Shown one piece after another: positions 54,649 to 63,466 of a stretch of DNA of 64,000 bases. Below the pieces are notes generated by a model that was not told the origin of the DNA, made no database searches, and worked only from the letters and a program-made list of their open reading frames with translations. Origin of the DNA: Pseudomonadota bacterium (GTDB lineage Bacteria; Pseudomonadota; Alphaproteobacteria; Rhodospirillales; Magnetospirillaceae); NCBI GenBank assembly GCA_021793155.1, contig JAJYTF010000021.1, positions 1 through 64,000 on the forward strand, written 5' to 3'. A program made the position numbers and the translations under genes. How positions within the stretch are numbered: position 1 is the stretch's first letter; every line of letters starts with the position of its first letter.

Positions 54649-55404
54649 ATGGAGATATTGATCCCGGTGGTGGCGGCGCTGGTTCCCGTCGCCCTGATCC
54701 TGGCCAATGCCGTGCGCATCATGCGCGAATACGAGCGCGGCGTGGTGTTTACCCTGGGCCGTTTCAGTGGCGTCAAGGGCCCCGGCCTGATCCTCATCTT
54801 GCCGGTGGTGCAGCAGTTCGTGCGAGTCGATCTACGTACGGTGGTTCTCGACGTCCCCAGCCAGGATGTGATCTCCCGTGACAACGTCTCGGTGAAGGTA
54901 AGCGCCGTGGTGTATTTCCGTGTCGTCGACCCCGACCGTGCGGTGATCCAGGTGCAGAACTTCATGGCGGCCACCAGCCAACTGGCGCAAACGACCCTGC
55001 GTTCGGTCCTCGGCAAGCACCAGTTGGACGAAATGCTGGCCGAACGGGATCGGTTGAACGCCGATATCCAGTCGATCCTCGACCGTCAGACGGAAGCCTG
55101 GGGGATCAAGGTCACCGTGGTCGAGATCAAGCAGGTGGACATCGATCCCAGCATGATCCGCGCCATCGCCCAGCAGGCCGAAGCAGAGCGAAGCCGCCGC
55201 GCCAAGGTGATCAACGCGGAAGGCGAGCAGCAGGCCGCCGCCAAGCTGGTGGAGGCGGCGAGGGAGCTGGCCGCCGAGCCGGGGGCCATGCAGTTGCGTT
55301 ATCTGGCAACCTTGCGCGACATCGCAGGAGATCGTTCGTCGACAATCGTCTTCCCCTTCCCCACCGACCTGGTGAGAACGCTGCTGGGCAAGGACGGGGG
55401 GTAA
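54649..55404 (+). CDS. Slipin (stomatin-like SPFH-domain protein)
   Basis: A 251-aa membrane protein: an N-terminal hydrophobic hairpin (residues 3-22), an SPFH/band 7 domain (about 25-190, including [14 protein letters not shown] and [14 protein letters not shown]) and a C-terminal Ala/Glu coiled coil ([14 protein letters not shown]) for oligomer assembly. It probably organises membrane microdomains and is the partner and substrate of the upstream NfeD protease, with which it forms a classical operon. Length matches short slipins. Confidence 0.94.
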   Translation: MEILIPVVAALVPVALILANAVRIMREYERGVVFTLGRFSGVKGPGLILILPVVQQFVRVDLRTVVLDVPSQDVISRDNVSVKVSAVVYFRVVDPDRAVIQVQNFMAATSQLAQTTLRSVLGKHQLDEMLAERDRLNADIQSILDRQTEAWGIKVTVVEIKQVDIDPSMIRAIAQQAEAERSRRAKVINAEGEQQAAAKLVEAARELAAEPGAMQLRYLATLRDIAGDRSSTIVFPFPTDLVRTLLGKDGG

Positions 55405-55409
55405 ACGGT

Positions 55410-55973
55410 CTAAGCCGAAGGCTCGCCGGTTTCTTCCGCCAGCCGATGGCGGCGGATCAGTCCCATCTGTGCTAGCATGAAGATGAAGGTCAGGCCGATG
55501 CTGCCGGGAACCTTCCACAGCACCCACAGATCGGTCGACAGCACCCGGCGTGCCACCTCGTTGATCGAGGCCATGCCGAGGAAGAACACGACGAAACGCA
55601 GCGTCAGGCGGCGCCAGCCGAGGTCGTCCAGCGGCAACGCATCGCCGACGAATCTTTTCAGCAGCGGCTGGCCGGTCGCCAGGCCGCCAGCAAGGATGGC
55701 GGCGAACAGCGAATAGACGATGGTCGGTTTCAGCTTGATGAAAGTGTCGTCCTTGAACCACAGCGTCAGCCCGCCAAATACGCCGACAACGACGGCGGTG
55801 ACCAGCGCCACCATGGGAACCTTGCGGGTGAATATCAGCGACAGGGCCATGGCCACCACGGTGGCCGCCATCAGGGCGGCGGTGGCGGCAAGCATGCCTC
55901 CGGTTTCATAGGCGATGAGAAAGGCGGCCAGCGGGCCGTAATCAACCAATGACTTCAAGACCGATGACCGCAC
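55410..55973 (-). CDS. yciB: Intracellular septation protein A (YciB/IspZ family)
   Basis: A 187-aa inner-membrane protein with about five to six transmembrane helices; LVDYGPLAAFLIAYETGG, FKPTIVY-type KLKPTIVYSLFA and NEVARRVLSTDLWVLWKV are YciB signatures. It influences envelope shape and division in Enterobacteria and interacts with cell-elongation proteins. Its stop codon lies 5 bp from the convergent slipin gene. The 55974-56259 gap contains its promoter and that of the cytochrome gene, and nothing else evident. Confidence 0.92.
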   Translation of the reverse strand: MRSSVLKSLVDYGPLAAFLIAYETGGMLAATAALMAATVVAMALSLIFTRKVPMVALVTAVVVGVFGGLTLWFKDDTFIKLKPTIVYSLFAAILAGGLATGQPLLKRFVGDALPLDDLGWRRLTLRFVVFFLGMASINEVARRVLSTDLWVLWKVPGSIGLTFIFMLAQMGLIRRHRLAEETGEPSA

Positions 55974-56259
55974 TCTGTCGATGCTCCTTCACCTCGTTCG
56001 CCCCTCATTGCCGGCCGACGGCGCTGCTGGGCTTGCTGTCACGCATGAATGTATACACCCGCGGCAAGATCGCAATACAACCGGTCAAATAGAGTCAGAA
56101 CCACCGTTCCCCGCCGGCGGATCCGCGCAAAGGGGCGCCGGGCGCCAGCCGCGACAGCCGTTCAGCCGCCGTTTACGGGGGATTGAATATCCTGTCTGGA
56201 AAGACCATCCGAAGGACGAATGCTTCGTCTGCCGATCCGCACCCGAACCGCGAGGCCCC

Positions 56260-56835
56260 ATGAAATATGACCGCTTGACACGCATCTTTCACATCCTGGT
56301 CGCGTTGGGTGTGGTCACCCAGATGCTGACCAGCCTGGTGATGGTTGCTCCAAAACCGGGCCGCACCCCCAACGAATGGTTCGAGACCCACGAGACGGTG
56401 GGCCTGTCGCTGCTGGCGGTGCTCAGCCTCTATTGGCTGTGGATCGTCGCCCGCACGGCCCTCCGCGGCGAAGCCAACCGGCTGTTCCCCTGGTTCTCGC
56501 GTCAGCGTCGGGCCGATCTGTGGGCGGATATGGGAGCCACCATGCGGGAGGTCCGCCATGGCCGGCTGCCCAATGACGACCGTCCCCGGCCGCTTCCGGC
56601 GGCGGTCCAGGGCGCCGGGCTGAGCCTGGCGCTGGTCCTCGCCGCCACGGGTTCGGCGATGGCCCTGGGCATGGCGCCGGACGGCGCAATGTCCGCCCCC
56701 CTGCACGCGATCAAGGAGGTGCATGAGACCCTGGCTTCGCTGATGTGGGTGTATCTGGCCGTCCACCCGCCGCTCGGCCTGTTGCACCAGTTGGCCGGTC
56801 ATCGCAGCCTGAACCGGATGTTCACCTTGCGCTGA
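56260..56835 (+). CDS. Cytochrome b561 family protein
   Basis: A 191-aa four-helix membrane electron carrier binding b-type heme, which shuttles electrons between quinol and periplasmic or cytoplasmic acceptors. Helix-borne histidines are in TRIFHILVALG, WFETHETVG, IKEVHETLAS and YLAVHPPLG. I chose ATG 56260 at MKYDRLTRIFH because the frame upstream to 55981 has no protein character. It is divergent from yciB and converges on the GGDEF gene 6 bp beyond its stop codon. Confidence 0.88.
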   Translation: MKYDRLTRIFHILVALGVVTQMLTSLVMVAPKPGRTPNEWFETHETVGLSLLAVLSLYWLWIVARTALRGEANRLFPWFSRQRRADLWADMGATMREVRHGRLPNDDRPRPLPAAVQGAGLSLALVLAATGSAMALGMAPDGAMSAPLHAIKEVHETLASLMWVYLAVHPPLGLLHQLAGHRSLNRMFTLR

Positions 56836-56841
56836 CGGATT

Positions 56842-59754
56842 TTAAGATTCCACCAGGCCGTTCTGCGGCGGTGTTACCACCATGACCTTGTTGCGGCCAG
56901 TGCTCTTGGCCAGGTAAAGACCTTCGTCTGACCGGCGTAATGCCCTCGACCAATCTCCGTCGCCAGCCGTCAACACCGTGGCACCGATGCTGACGGTTAC
57001 GCCAAACGGCCCCGAGGGCGATGGAACCTTCAGCCCCGCGGCGGCCTGCCGGAGGCGCTCGGCGACATCGACGGCGCCGGTGATGTCGGTGCCGACCAGC
57101 AGCACGGTGAACTCCTCGCCGCCGAAGCGGGCCGGAAGGTCGGTGCTGCGGGCCGTCCCCGACAACAGGTCGGCCAGGGCGACCAGTGCCGCGTCCCCCG
57201 CCGCATGTCCGCGGAGATCGTTGACCTGCTTGAAATGATCGACGTCGATCATCAACAAGGCGGCCTCCGAACCGAACCGCTTGCAGCGCTCCAATTCGGC
57301 CTTGGCGGCTTCGACGAAGACGCGCCGGTTGGCCAGTCCCGTCAGGGCATCGGTCCGGGCCAACTGATGGAGTTCCGCAGTCACCCGGACCCGCTCGGTA
57401 ATGTCGCGGAACACATTGACCGCGCCGGTGATTCTCCCCCGCTCGACAATGGCGGTGACCGTGTATTCGACCGGAAACGACGAGCCGTCCTTGCGCCAAT
57501 ACACCTCGTCCGACACTTGCCGTGTCTGTCCGTCGAGCATGGCGAGATGGACCGGGCAATCCTCAGGCGCGTATTCCGACCCGTCGCTACGGCGGTGGTG
57601 GGCCCAGTCGTGCAAGGAAAGACCGATGCCCTCATCGTCCGCCCAGCCGAACAGCGCCCGTGCCGCCCCATTGATGAAGGTAATTCGACCCTCGGTGTCG
57701 ATTCCGCAGATGCCGTCACCGACTGACGATAGAATCAACTCGGTGCGGGTGCGCTGCTCGGCCAGCTTGGCGGCGGCTTCCTTGCGATAGGTGATGTCCT
57801 CGCGGATGCTGACAAAACTGATATTGACGCCATGCTCGTTAGTCACCGGGAAAATGGCCACCCGTTCCCAATAGATCGTCCCGTTCTTCCGCCGGCTCTT
57901 CAGTTCCCCCGTCCAGGTCTGGCCGGCCGAAACCGCCGCCCACAGCCTCCGGTATACCGCCTCGGGCATTTCGCGCGGCGAAAGAAACCGCGCGTTTCGC
58001 CCGATCACCTCGGCGCTGGAATAGCCGGTGGCGGTCGAGAAGAAGGGGTTCACATAGGTAATCCGCCATTGCGGATCGGTGATGATGATTGAAATGGGCG
58101 ACTGGTCGACGACCTCGGACAACTGCTGGAATTGCCTGGTCCGTTCTTCGACCTGTCCGAGCAGCGACTGCTCCCGCCCCGTGACCATCAGGACCAGGGC
58201 GCCGGCCAAGCCTGACAGGCACAACCCGCCGAATAGGACCAGCCAGGCATCCCGGGAATAATGGCGGCCGGCAAAGCTCGGGGTCGGGGCCATATGCAGA
58301 ACCCACCGCCGCCCGCCGACGGCAAGACGGAAGGCGCGCTCGATCGTCGCCCGTGAGGCGAACACCCCCGCCTCGTCGAAGCGGAACGGAGCGGGGGGAC
58401 CTGTCGCGTTCGCCGCCAGCAAGACGGGATTGGCCGGATCAGTCTCGTCCTTGAGCCAATAATGGATATCGCCCAGCCTGGCCCCTACTTCGGCCGATTC
58501 GACAAGCTCGCGCAGGCGGATCACGCCCAAGGCGAATCCTTTCAGCGCCTGCCGGCGCTGATCGACGGTCTCGCGCGGCCGGCCGCCGAAGAAGACCGGC
58601 AGCGCGGCCAGCACCGCCGAGTTTCCATCATGGATCAGGCGGACCGGCCCACTGACCTCCACACCGCCGCTGTCACGGCTGCGCTCCAGCATGGCTCGCC
58701 GGGACTGGTCGGAACCCAGATCGCAACCGAGGACTTGTTGGTTGCCCTGCCAAGGCTCGACGAAGGCTACCGGGAAATAATCAGCCACACCGCCATCATT
58801 CGGCCTGGCCTCTACCCCTCGTATAGCAAACCCGTCGACCCCCAGGCCGCGCATGCGCGTTTCAAAAGCCTCTCGTTCGGCCGCCGGCACCCGCGGAATC
58901 CATTCGAGCACCGCGACGCTATCCAACCGCGCCCGGATGAGAGATGAAAACTGCCGGAACTCCGCCAGGCTGATGTCGTCATCGGAGGAATAAAGGGCTT
59001 CCAGGGCGCCGACCGCATCCAACCGCGACCGCATGGCCTTGTCGAGGGCGGCAGCCAGCTCCCTGCCGCGATCTTCCACCCGCACGGCGAGGTCACGCCG
59101 TTCTTGCCGCAACGTATGCATCACCAGGACGACCGCCACGGCGAACACCGACAGGGTGGCCGCGGTCACCAACGCCGCGCGGCGCCCCGCAAAGGCTCCG
59201 CCGGGTTGCAGCCAGATCAAAATCAGGGGAGCGAAAATGAAGACGCCGATCACGTCCCCCGCCCACCAGGTTGCCCAGGCGATGGGAACGCCTTCGGCGG
59301 GAATCCGCCCGCCGGCATAAAGCGTGATGACGCTGGCGGTGGCGCTCACCAGACAAGCCAGGATGCCGCCCAACAGGAACAGGCGGGCCACCTCAGCCGG
59401 CTCGGTCAGTGCGCCGAGCGGCCTTCCTGGCCGATCGACCAAAGCCTTGCCGATGACCGCCTGGATCGTAGCGGCCAAGGCCAGCGCCGCCGAGAGAGCC
59501 GCCGATCTGACCGGGGCCGAGCCGGTGTCAGGCGCGATCCACAGGTTCAGCAGGAAAGATCCCAGCGCCACACCAGGCCACACATGCCCTCCCCAAACGA
59601 GGAGCGAAGCCAAGGCGATGCCCGAGGGTGGCCACAAAACGGTCGCATAGCCGGGAGGAATGGACAATTCCACACCCAATTCGCCCGCTGCCGCGTAGGC
59701 CGCTGCGACGAATGCGATTCGGATGAGATGGTTCTGACCGGCTTTTCCGCACAA
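56842..59754 (-). CDS. MASE1-CHASE-PAS-PAS diguanylate cyclase
   Basis: A 970-aa membrane receptor that should make c-di-GMP. Order: an N-terminal MASE1-type integral membrane sensor (about 1-225, eight helices), a periplasmic CHASE domain (about 240-470), a membrane helix near 515-535, two PAS domains (about 555-670 and 685-800) and a C-terminal GGDEF domain (about 810-965). The active site is RFGGEEF, and an RSTD inhibitory-site motif precedes it by five residues, so feedback inhibition by product is likely. Signals are unknown. It converges on cytochrome b561 and is divergent from the flavin reductase gene. Confidence 0.93.
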   Translation of the reverse strand: MCGKAGQNHLIRIAFVAAAYAAAGELGVELSIPPGYATVLWPPSGIALASLLVWGGHVWPGVALGSFLLNLWIAPDTGSAPVRSAALSAALALAATIQAVIGKALVDRPGRPLGALTEPAEVARLFLLGGILACLVSATASVITLYAGGRIPAEGVPIAWATWWAGDVIGVFIFAPLILIWLQPGGAFAGRRAALVTAATLSVFAVAVVLVMHTLRQERRDLAVRVEDRGRELAAALDKAMRSRLDAVGALEALYSSDDDISLAEFRQFSSLIRARLDSVAVLEWIPRVPAAEREAFETRMRGLGVDGFAIRGVEARPNDGGVADYFPVAFVEPWQGNQQVLGCDLGSDQSRRAMLERSRDSGGVEVSGPVRLIHDGNSAVLAALPVFFGGRPRETVDQRRQALKGFALGVIRLRELVESAEVGARLGDIHYWLKDETDPANPVLLAANATGPPAPFRFDEAGVFASRATIERAFRLAVGGRRWVLHMAPTPSFAGRHYSRDAWLVLFGGLCLSGLAGALVLMVTGREQSLLGQVEERTRQFQQLSEVVDQSPISIIITDPQWRITYVNPFFSTATGYSSAEVIGRNARFLSPREMPEAVYRRLWAAVSAGQTWTGELKSRRKNGTIYWERVAIFPVTNEHGVNISFVSIREDITYRKEAAAKLAEQRTRTELILSSVGDGICGIDTEGRITFINGAARALFGWADDEGIGLSLHDWAHHRRSDGSEYAPEDCPVHLAMLDGQTRQVSDEVYWRKDGSSFPVEYTVTAIVERGRITGAVNVFRDITERVRVTAELHQLARTDALTGLANRRVFVEAAKAELERCKRFGSEAALLMIDVDHFKQVNDLRGHAAGDAALVALADLLSGTARSTDLPARFGGEEFTVLLVGTDITGAVDVAERLRQAAAGLKVPSPSGPFGVTVSIGATVLTAGDGDWSRALRRSDEGLYLAKSTGRNKVMVVTPPQNGLVES

Positions 59755-59965
59755 GACGACTTGCTTCCTAGGTCGTGGCGTTCCGGCCCGCGGCTAGCCC
59801 CCCCGGGTTGCCCGACAAGGTAGTGCCAGTTCAGGATGTCAATCAACCGGTATTTGCCGTTGGCTGGATTGCCCGGTCCGATTGATGCAAGTTAGGGCGG
59901 CGCCAGGAACGCGATGCGACAGTGCGGCCATCCCCAACCGCGGACGGGGCGAAAGGAGAGCCGCC

Positions 59966-60502
59966 ATGGAGAAACACCCCCTGCCCCTTGGCGAGGTGTA
60001 TGGGCTTCTTGAGCCGGGACCGGTGGTCCTGCTGACGACCGCGCATGAAGGCCGGACCAATGTAATGACCCAATCGTGGCATACCATGATGGACTTCGAG
60101 CCGCCCCTTGTCGGCTGCATCGTCAGCGATAGGAATTATTCCTTCGGACTTCTGATGGCCGGCAAGGAATGCGCCATCAACATCCCCACCGCCGAAATGG
60201 CTGAACAGGTGGTCGGCTGCGGCAACAGTTCAGGGCGGGACACGGACAAATTCGCCGTCTTCGGCCTCACCGCGGTGCCTGCCGGAACGGTCGCGCCCCC
60301 CCTCATCGCCGAGTGCTACGCCAATCTTGAATGCAAGGTGGTGGATACCAGGATGGTGTCGAAGTACGGCCTGTTCGTTCTCGAAGTCGTCGCCGCCTGG
60401 GTCGGCAAACCGGAGGCAGTCTGGAGAACCCTGCATCACCAGGGCCACGGCACTTTCGTGATCGCGGAGAATTCGGTGACCCTGCCTTCCGCCATGCCGT
60501 GA
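59966..60502 (+). CDS. Flavin reductase family protein
   Basis: A 178-aa FMN-binding split-barrel protein (flavin-reductase-like family). Segments GPVVLLTTAHEGRTNVMTQS and VGCIVSDRNYSFGLL form the FMN-binding barrel, with ECAINIPTAEMAEQVVGCG following. Homologues reduce flavin with NAD(P)H or act as stand-alone flavoproteins; the partner here is unknown. AAGGAG precedes ATG 59966. The frame is open from 59882 but unsupported there. It converges on the PAS-GGDEF gene 3 bp after its stop. Confidence 0.88.
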   Translation: MEKHPLPLGEVYGLLEPGPVVLLTTAHEGRTNVMTQSWHTMMDFEPPLVGCIVSDRNYSFGLLMAGKECAINIPTAEMAEQVVGCGNSSGRDTDKFAVFGLTAVPAGTVAPPLIAECYANLECKVVDTRMVSKYGLFVLEVVAAWVGKPEAVWRTLHHQGHGTFVIAENSVTLPSAMP

Positions 60503-60505
60503 CTA

Positions 60506-61411
60506 TCATGAGCGAGAGCCGAAGGCGTAGCGATTCTTGCCACCCTTCTTCGCTGCATACATGGCAGCGTCGGCATTGCGCAACAGTTCCTCCGCCGTAG
60601 TGCCGTTGGCGGGATAGACCGCGATGCCGATGCTGGCGCCGATGGCCACCGGACCGCAGTCGAGATCGATGGGCTCGGTCATAGCAAGCAGAATTTTTTC
60701 CGCGGCCACCTGCGCGTCGCCGCCCTGGCGGATATCAGGCAGCAGGATGACAAATTCGTCGCCACCGAAGCGCGAGACCGTGTCGCTGTCGCGCACGCAT
60801 TGCAGCATGCGGGCGGCAACCGCCTCCAGGACGCAGTCACCGGTCACATGGCCGAACTGGTCGTTGATCTCCTTGAAACCGTCCAGGTCGACGAACAGCA
60901 GGGCAAGCCGGCGGTCTTCGCGCATCGCCATGGCCAGGGCCTGGGTAAGGCGGTCGGCAAACAGGATGCGGTTGGGCAGGCCCGTCAAGACGTCGTGGTG
61001 GGCCCGATAGATGGTGGTTTCCGCCAGTTGCTTGGCCTCGGTGATGTCATTGAATACCCCGACGAAGTTGACGATCTGCCCGTCGTTGCTACGGATCACC
61101 GAAAGCGTCAACCGCTGCACGTAAAGCTCGCCGCTCCTGCGCCGGTTCCATACCTCGCCGTGCCACCGCCCGGTCGCCAGAAGGGTTTCCCACATGTCGG
61201 CGTAAAATGCCGGGCTGTGCCGCCCCGACGAGAGGATGCGGGGGTTGCGCCCGATCACCTCGGCCGCCGCATAGCCGGTAACGCGCTCGAAAGCTGGATT
61301 GACGGCAATGATGACATTATGAGCGTCCGTCACCACGATGCCGTCGTCAATCACCTCGAAAACGGCGGCGGCAAGGCGAAGGAACTGGCCGGTCGTTTCC
61401 CGCGGAATCAT
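60506..61411 (-). CDS. PAS-GGDEF diguanylate cyclase
   Basis: A 301-aa soluble protein. A single PAS domain (about residues 12-125, including VNPAFERVTGYAAAEVIGRNPRIL) precedes a GGDEF domain (about 130-300) with an intact RFGGDEF active site, preceded by an RDSD inhibitory site. Membrane segments are absent. The PAS ligand is unknown. An unusual 123-bp multi-hairpin element lies 18 bp upstream of the start codon at 61411, so it may influence expression. Converges with the flavin reductase gene. Confidence 0.92.
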   Translation of the reverse strand: MIPRETTGQFLRLAAAVFEVIDDGIVVTDAHNVIIAVNPAFERVTGYAAAEVIGRNPRILSSGRHSPAFYADMWETLLATGRWHGEVWNRRRSGELYVQRLTLSVIRSNDGQIVNFVGVFNDITEAKQLAETTIYRAHHDVLTGLPNRILFADRLTQALAMAMREDRRLALLFVDLDGFKEINDQFGHVTGDCVLEAVAARMLQCVRDSDTVSRFGGDEFVILLPDIRQGGDAQVAAEKILLAMTEPIDLDCGPVAIGASIGIAVYPANGTTAEELLRNADAAMYAAKKGGKNRYAFGSRS

Positions 61412-61429
61412 GTCGGCATTTCGTCTCCG

Positions 61430-61552
61430 CTAGTGGTGAAAATCCGACGGATGGTACCGCCACCAGCCGTCGAATTTTCACCACAATTCAATTGGTTGGT
61501 GGGCCGCCTGATCCAGGCGCTTGGGGACCAAGCGTCTGGGGCGGACCACTAG
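61430..61552. repeat. Multi-hairpin palindromic element
   Basis: A 123-bp unit bounded by perfect 8-bp inverted ends CTAGTGGT (61430) and ACCACTAG (61552). Inside are two large hairpins: 61433-61484 (18-bp arms, one mismatch) and 61497-61551 (about 24 paired positions with wobbles and a 4-nt bulge). It overlaps by 3 bp the 35-bp palindrome at 61550-61584. No open frame. It looks like a non-autonomous mobile element or structured RNA. Confidence 0.75.
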
Positions 61553-61584
61553 ACCGTGATGCAGAAAATCTGCATCACGGTCTA
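61550..61584. repeat. 35-bp palindromic element, copy 2, ending at the DUF3775 gene stop
   Basis: A perfect 16-bp stem (61550-61565 with 61569-61584) and a 3-nt AAA loop. It is the better-preserved relative of the element at 38077-38111. Its right edge, CTA (61582-61584), is the TAG stop codon of the minus-strand DUF3775 gene. Confidence 0.85.
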
Positions 61585-62031
61585 AAGATGCTCCCTGTCG
61601 ATGTCTTCGCAAGAATGACCGAGCAGGCTGAGCGCTTCTTCGAGATAATCGCCGAGAAGCGGTGTCCCCGCCAGATAGCCCGTCTCGTGCAGATCGTGCA
61701 CCGATCGCGCCTGAGCCAAGGCGGCTGCCCATTCTTTCGCCTCGAAGTCGCCGCGGCCGAGCCAGGTCATGGCCAGCACCTCGACCCGCTCGTCGTCATT
61801 CAGCAGATCGAGGGCCGCCACCAATTCCTGGTAAGTCGGGTCGTCGGGATAGTCCTCGAGCACGCCTCGGTCGCTGTCGTCGGTCGGGTTGGATCCCGGA
61901 TCCGGCTCGACGACATCGACCTTCGCATCGAATTCCCGCGCCTTGACGATCAGGTAGCAGATCTTCTCGACCGGAGTAGCGAGCGCCACCGGTTCCGGGG
62001 CGGACGCATCACGTCTGGACGTTCTGGCCAT
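61582..62031 (-). CDS. DUF3775 domain-containing protein
   Basis: A 149-aa soluble acidic protein of unknown function. The conserved DUF3775 segment (about residues 60-130, including ELVAALDLLNDDERVEVLAMTWLGRGDF) is preceded by a FDAKVDVVEPDPGSNPTDD stretch common in this alphaproteobacterial family. Its stop codon TAG is provided by the first three bases of the 35-bp palindrome on the minus strand. It is flanked by the AI-2E-type permease gene upstream (143-bp gap) and the palindrome cluster downstream. Confidence 0.85.
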   Translation of the reverse strand: MARTSRRDASAPEPVALATPVEKICYLIVKAREFDAKVDVVEPDPGSNPTDDSDRGVLEDYPDDPTYQELVAALDLLNDDERVEVLAMTWLGRGDFEAKEWAAALAQARSVHDLHETGYLAGTPLLGDYLEEALSLLGHSCEDIDREHL

Positions 62032-62152
62032 CGCTGCACCTCCGGAATGATGTTAGCCCGCCGCCGAACCGGCACCTCTAATCCAGGTTAAAAGCGGGAC
62101 CATTGCGGAATGGATTCCGAGATGGGTGCAGAATTTCCGCCTTTCACCGTCA

Positions 62153-62170
62153 CACCGGGCAAGCCCGGTG
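62153..62170 (-). terminator. Hairpin after the AI-2E-type permease gene
   Basis: A perfect 8-bp stem (CACCGGGC/GCCCGGTG) with a 2-nt AA spacer lies 4 bp beyond the permease stop codon on the minus strand. The following sequence has no clear T-run, so it is a possible terminator or 3' stabiliser. Confidence 0.5.
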
Positions 62171-62174
62171 ATCT

Positions 62175-63182
62175 TCAGATCAGCCTTTGCGCCGACAGCT
62201 CACCCTTCAGATAGGCGTAGTAGATCGGCGCGGCGATCAACCCCGAGATACCGAAGGCCGCCTCCATCACCAGCATGGCGGCCAGCAATTCCCAGGCCCG
62301 GGCACGGATCTGCGTGCCGATGATGTGGGCGTTGACGAAATACTCGAGCTTGTGAATCAACACGAGAAACGCCAGCGAGCCCGCGGCGACGAAGGGAGAG
62401 ACGCTCAGGCTGACGATCACGATGACGGTGTTCGAGATCAGATTGCCGAGGATCGGCAGCAGACCGACGAGGAAGGTGACGGCGATCATCGTCTTGGTCA
62501 GCGGCAGATGAACGCCAAATACCGGCAGGATGATCAGGAGGTAAAGCGCGGTCAGCGTCGTGTTCAGCGCGGAAATACGGATTTGCGAAAAGACCACTGC
62601 CCGGAAGGCGGTGCCCAGCATGCTCGCACGAGCCACCAGCGCGCCGGCCAACGGCTGCCTCAGCTTCCCCACGTTGCCGACTTCGAAAGCGACCAGACCG
62701 CCGATGATCATCCCCATCAGCGTTCGGAACAGGAACACCCCGACATGCCCCCCCATCGCCTGGAATTGGCCGGCATGCTCGCGCAGCCAGCGCGACGCAG
62801 CCAGTTTCAGCTCGTCCATGTCGGCCGGAAGGTACTGCAGCGCCCAGGCGGGGGTGTGGATGCGTGCCGTCTCGATCACCTCCGCCATCTTCTGCAGCAG
62901 CATGGCCGGACTGTCCGAAGCGCTGGTGGCGAACGTGACCAGATGGACGATACCGAAGGCGATGGCCAATCCGATGAGGGTGGCGAGCAATGCCGGGATG
63001 ACGATCTTGCTGATGCTGTGCCTGACACCCAGGCTCTTCAAGGCGGGCACGCCGGCCTGCACCAGATGAAAGATCAGCAGGCCGGCGAGAAGCGCTGGCA
63101 GCAATCCCAGCGCAAGCGTCACATACAGGCCAAGCAGCGCAAGCAGTTGCGACGCGATAGTGATCTTGTTGATGTCGGGCAC
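62175..63182 (-). CDS. AI-2E family (PerM/TqsA-like) transporter
   Basis: A 335-aa inner-membrane protein with about seven or eight hydrophobic segments and the family's C-terminal VGLLPILGNLISNTVIV and GTQIRARAWELLAAMLV patterns. Family members export autoinducer-2 or act as Na+/H+ antiporters; no luxS-like context is visible here, so the substrate is unknown. It is probably the first gene of a small minus-strand cluster. The gap to the 26-aa peptide gene is 95 bp. Confidence 0.85.
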   Translation of the reverse strand: MPDINKITIASQLLALLGLYVTLALGLLPALLAGLLIFHLVQAGVPALKSLGVRHSISKIVIPALLATLIGLAIAFGIVHLVTFATSASDSPAMLLQKMAEVIETARIHTPAWALQYLPADMDELKLAASRWLREHAGQFQAMGGHVGVFLFRTLMGMIIGGLVAFEVGNVGKLRQPLAGALVARASMLGTAFRAVVFSQIRISALNTTLTALYLLIILPVFGVHLPLTKTMIAVTFLVGLLPILGNLISNTVIVIVSLSVSPFVAAGSLAFLVLIHKLEYFVNAHIIGTQIRARAWELLAAMLVMEAAFGISGLIAAPIYYAYLKGELSAQRLI

Positions 63183-63277
63183 TTTGTTCGCTCACGGTGC
63201 CGGCGGCGCCAATACGGCCGTCGACCTGAGGGATACTGGCATGATCGCCGGCACCTGTCGACGCAAAGAGCACGGCA

Positions 63278-63358
63278 TCAGACGATGCCGAAGCCGATCC
63301 CCACGCCGATCCACAAGGCGGCAGCGGCGATGACGATGATATCAAGGGAACGAAGCAT
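63278..63358 (-). CDS. 26-aa small membrane peptide
   Basis: A 27-codon frame (ATG 63358, TGA 63278-63280) encoding a peptide with a short basic start (MLRSLD) and a single hydrophobic helix rich in Ile, Val, Ala and Gly (about residues 6-26), ending in GFGIV. A good ribosome site, GGAGG, lies five bases upstream of the ATG. Such peptides often modulate membrane transporters or sensor kinases; the neighbours are an AI-2E-type permease and an efflux outer-membrane factor. I do not recognise a family; expression is unproven. Confidence 0.6.
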   Translation of the reverse strand: MLRSLDIIVIAAAALWIGVGIGFGIV

Positions 63359-63466
63359 GGTAGCCTCCAGCAGATTATCGATGCTGGAAGCTTACCGGCG
63401 GCAACATAACTCCAGGCTGAAGGACCGGTTCATCGAACGTTCACGGAGACCGGCGGCCGGTCGGCG

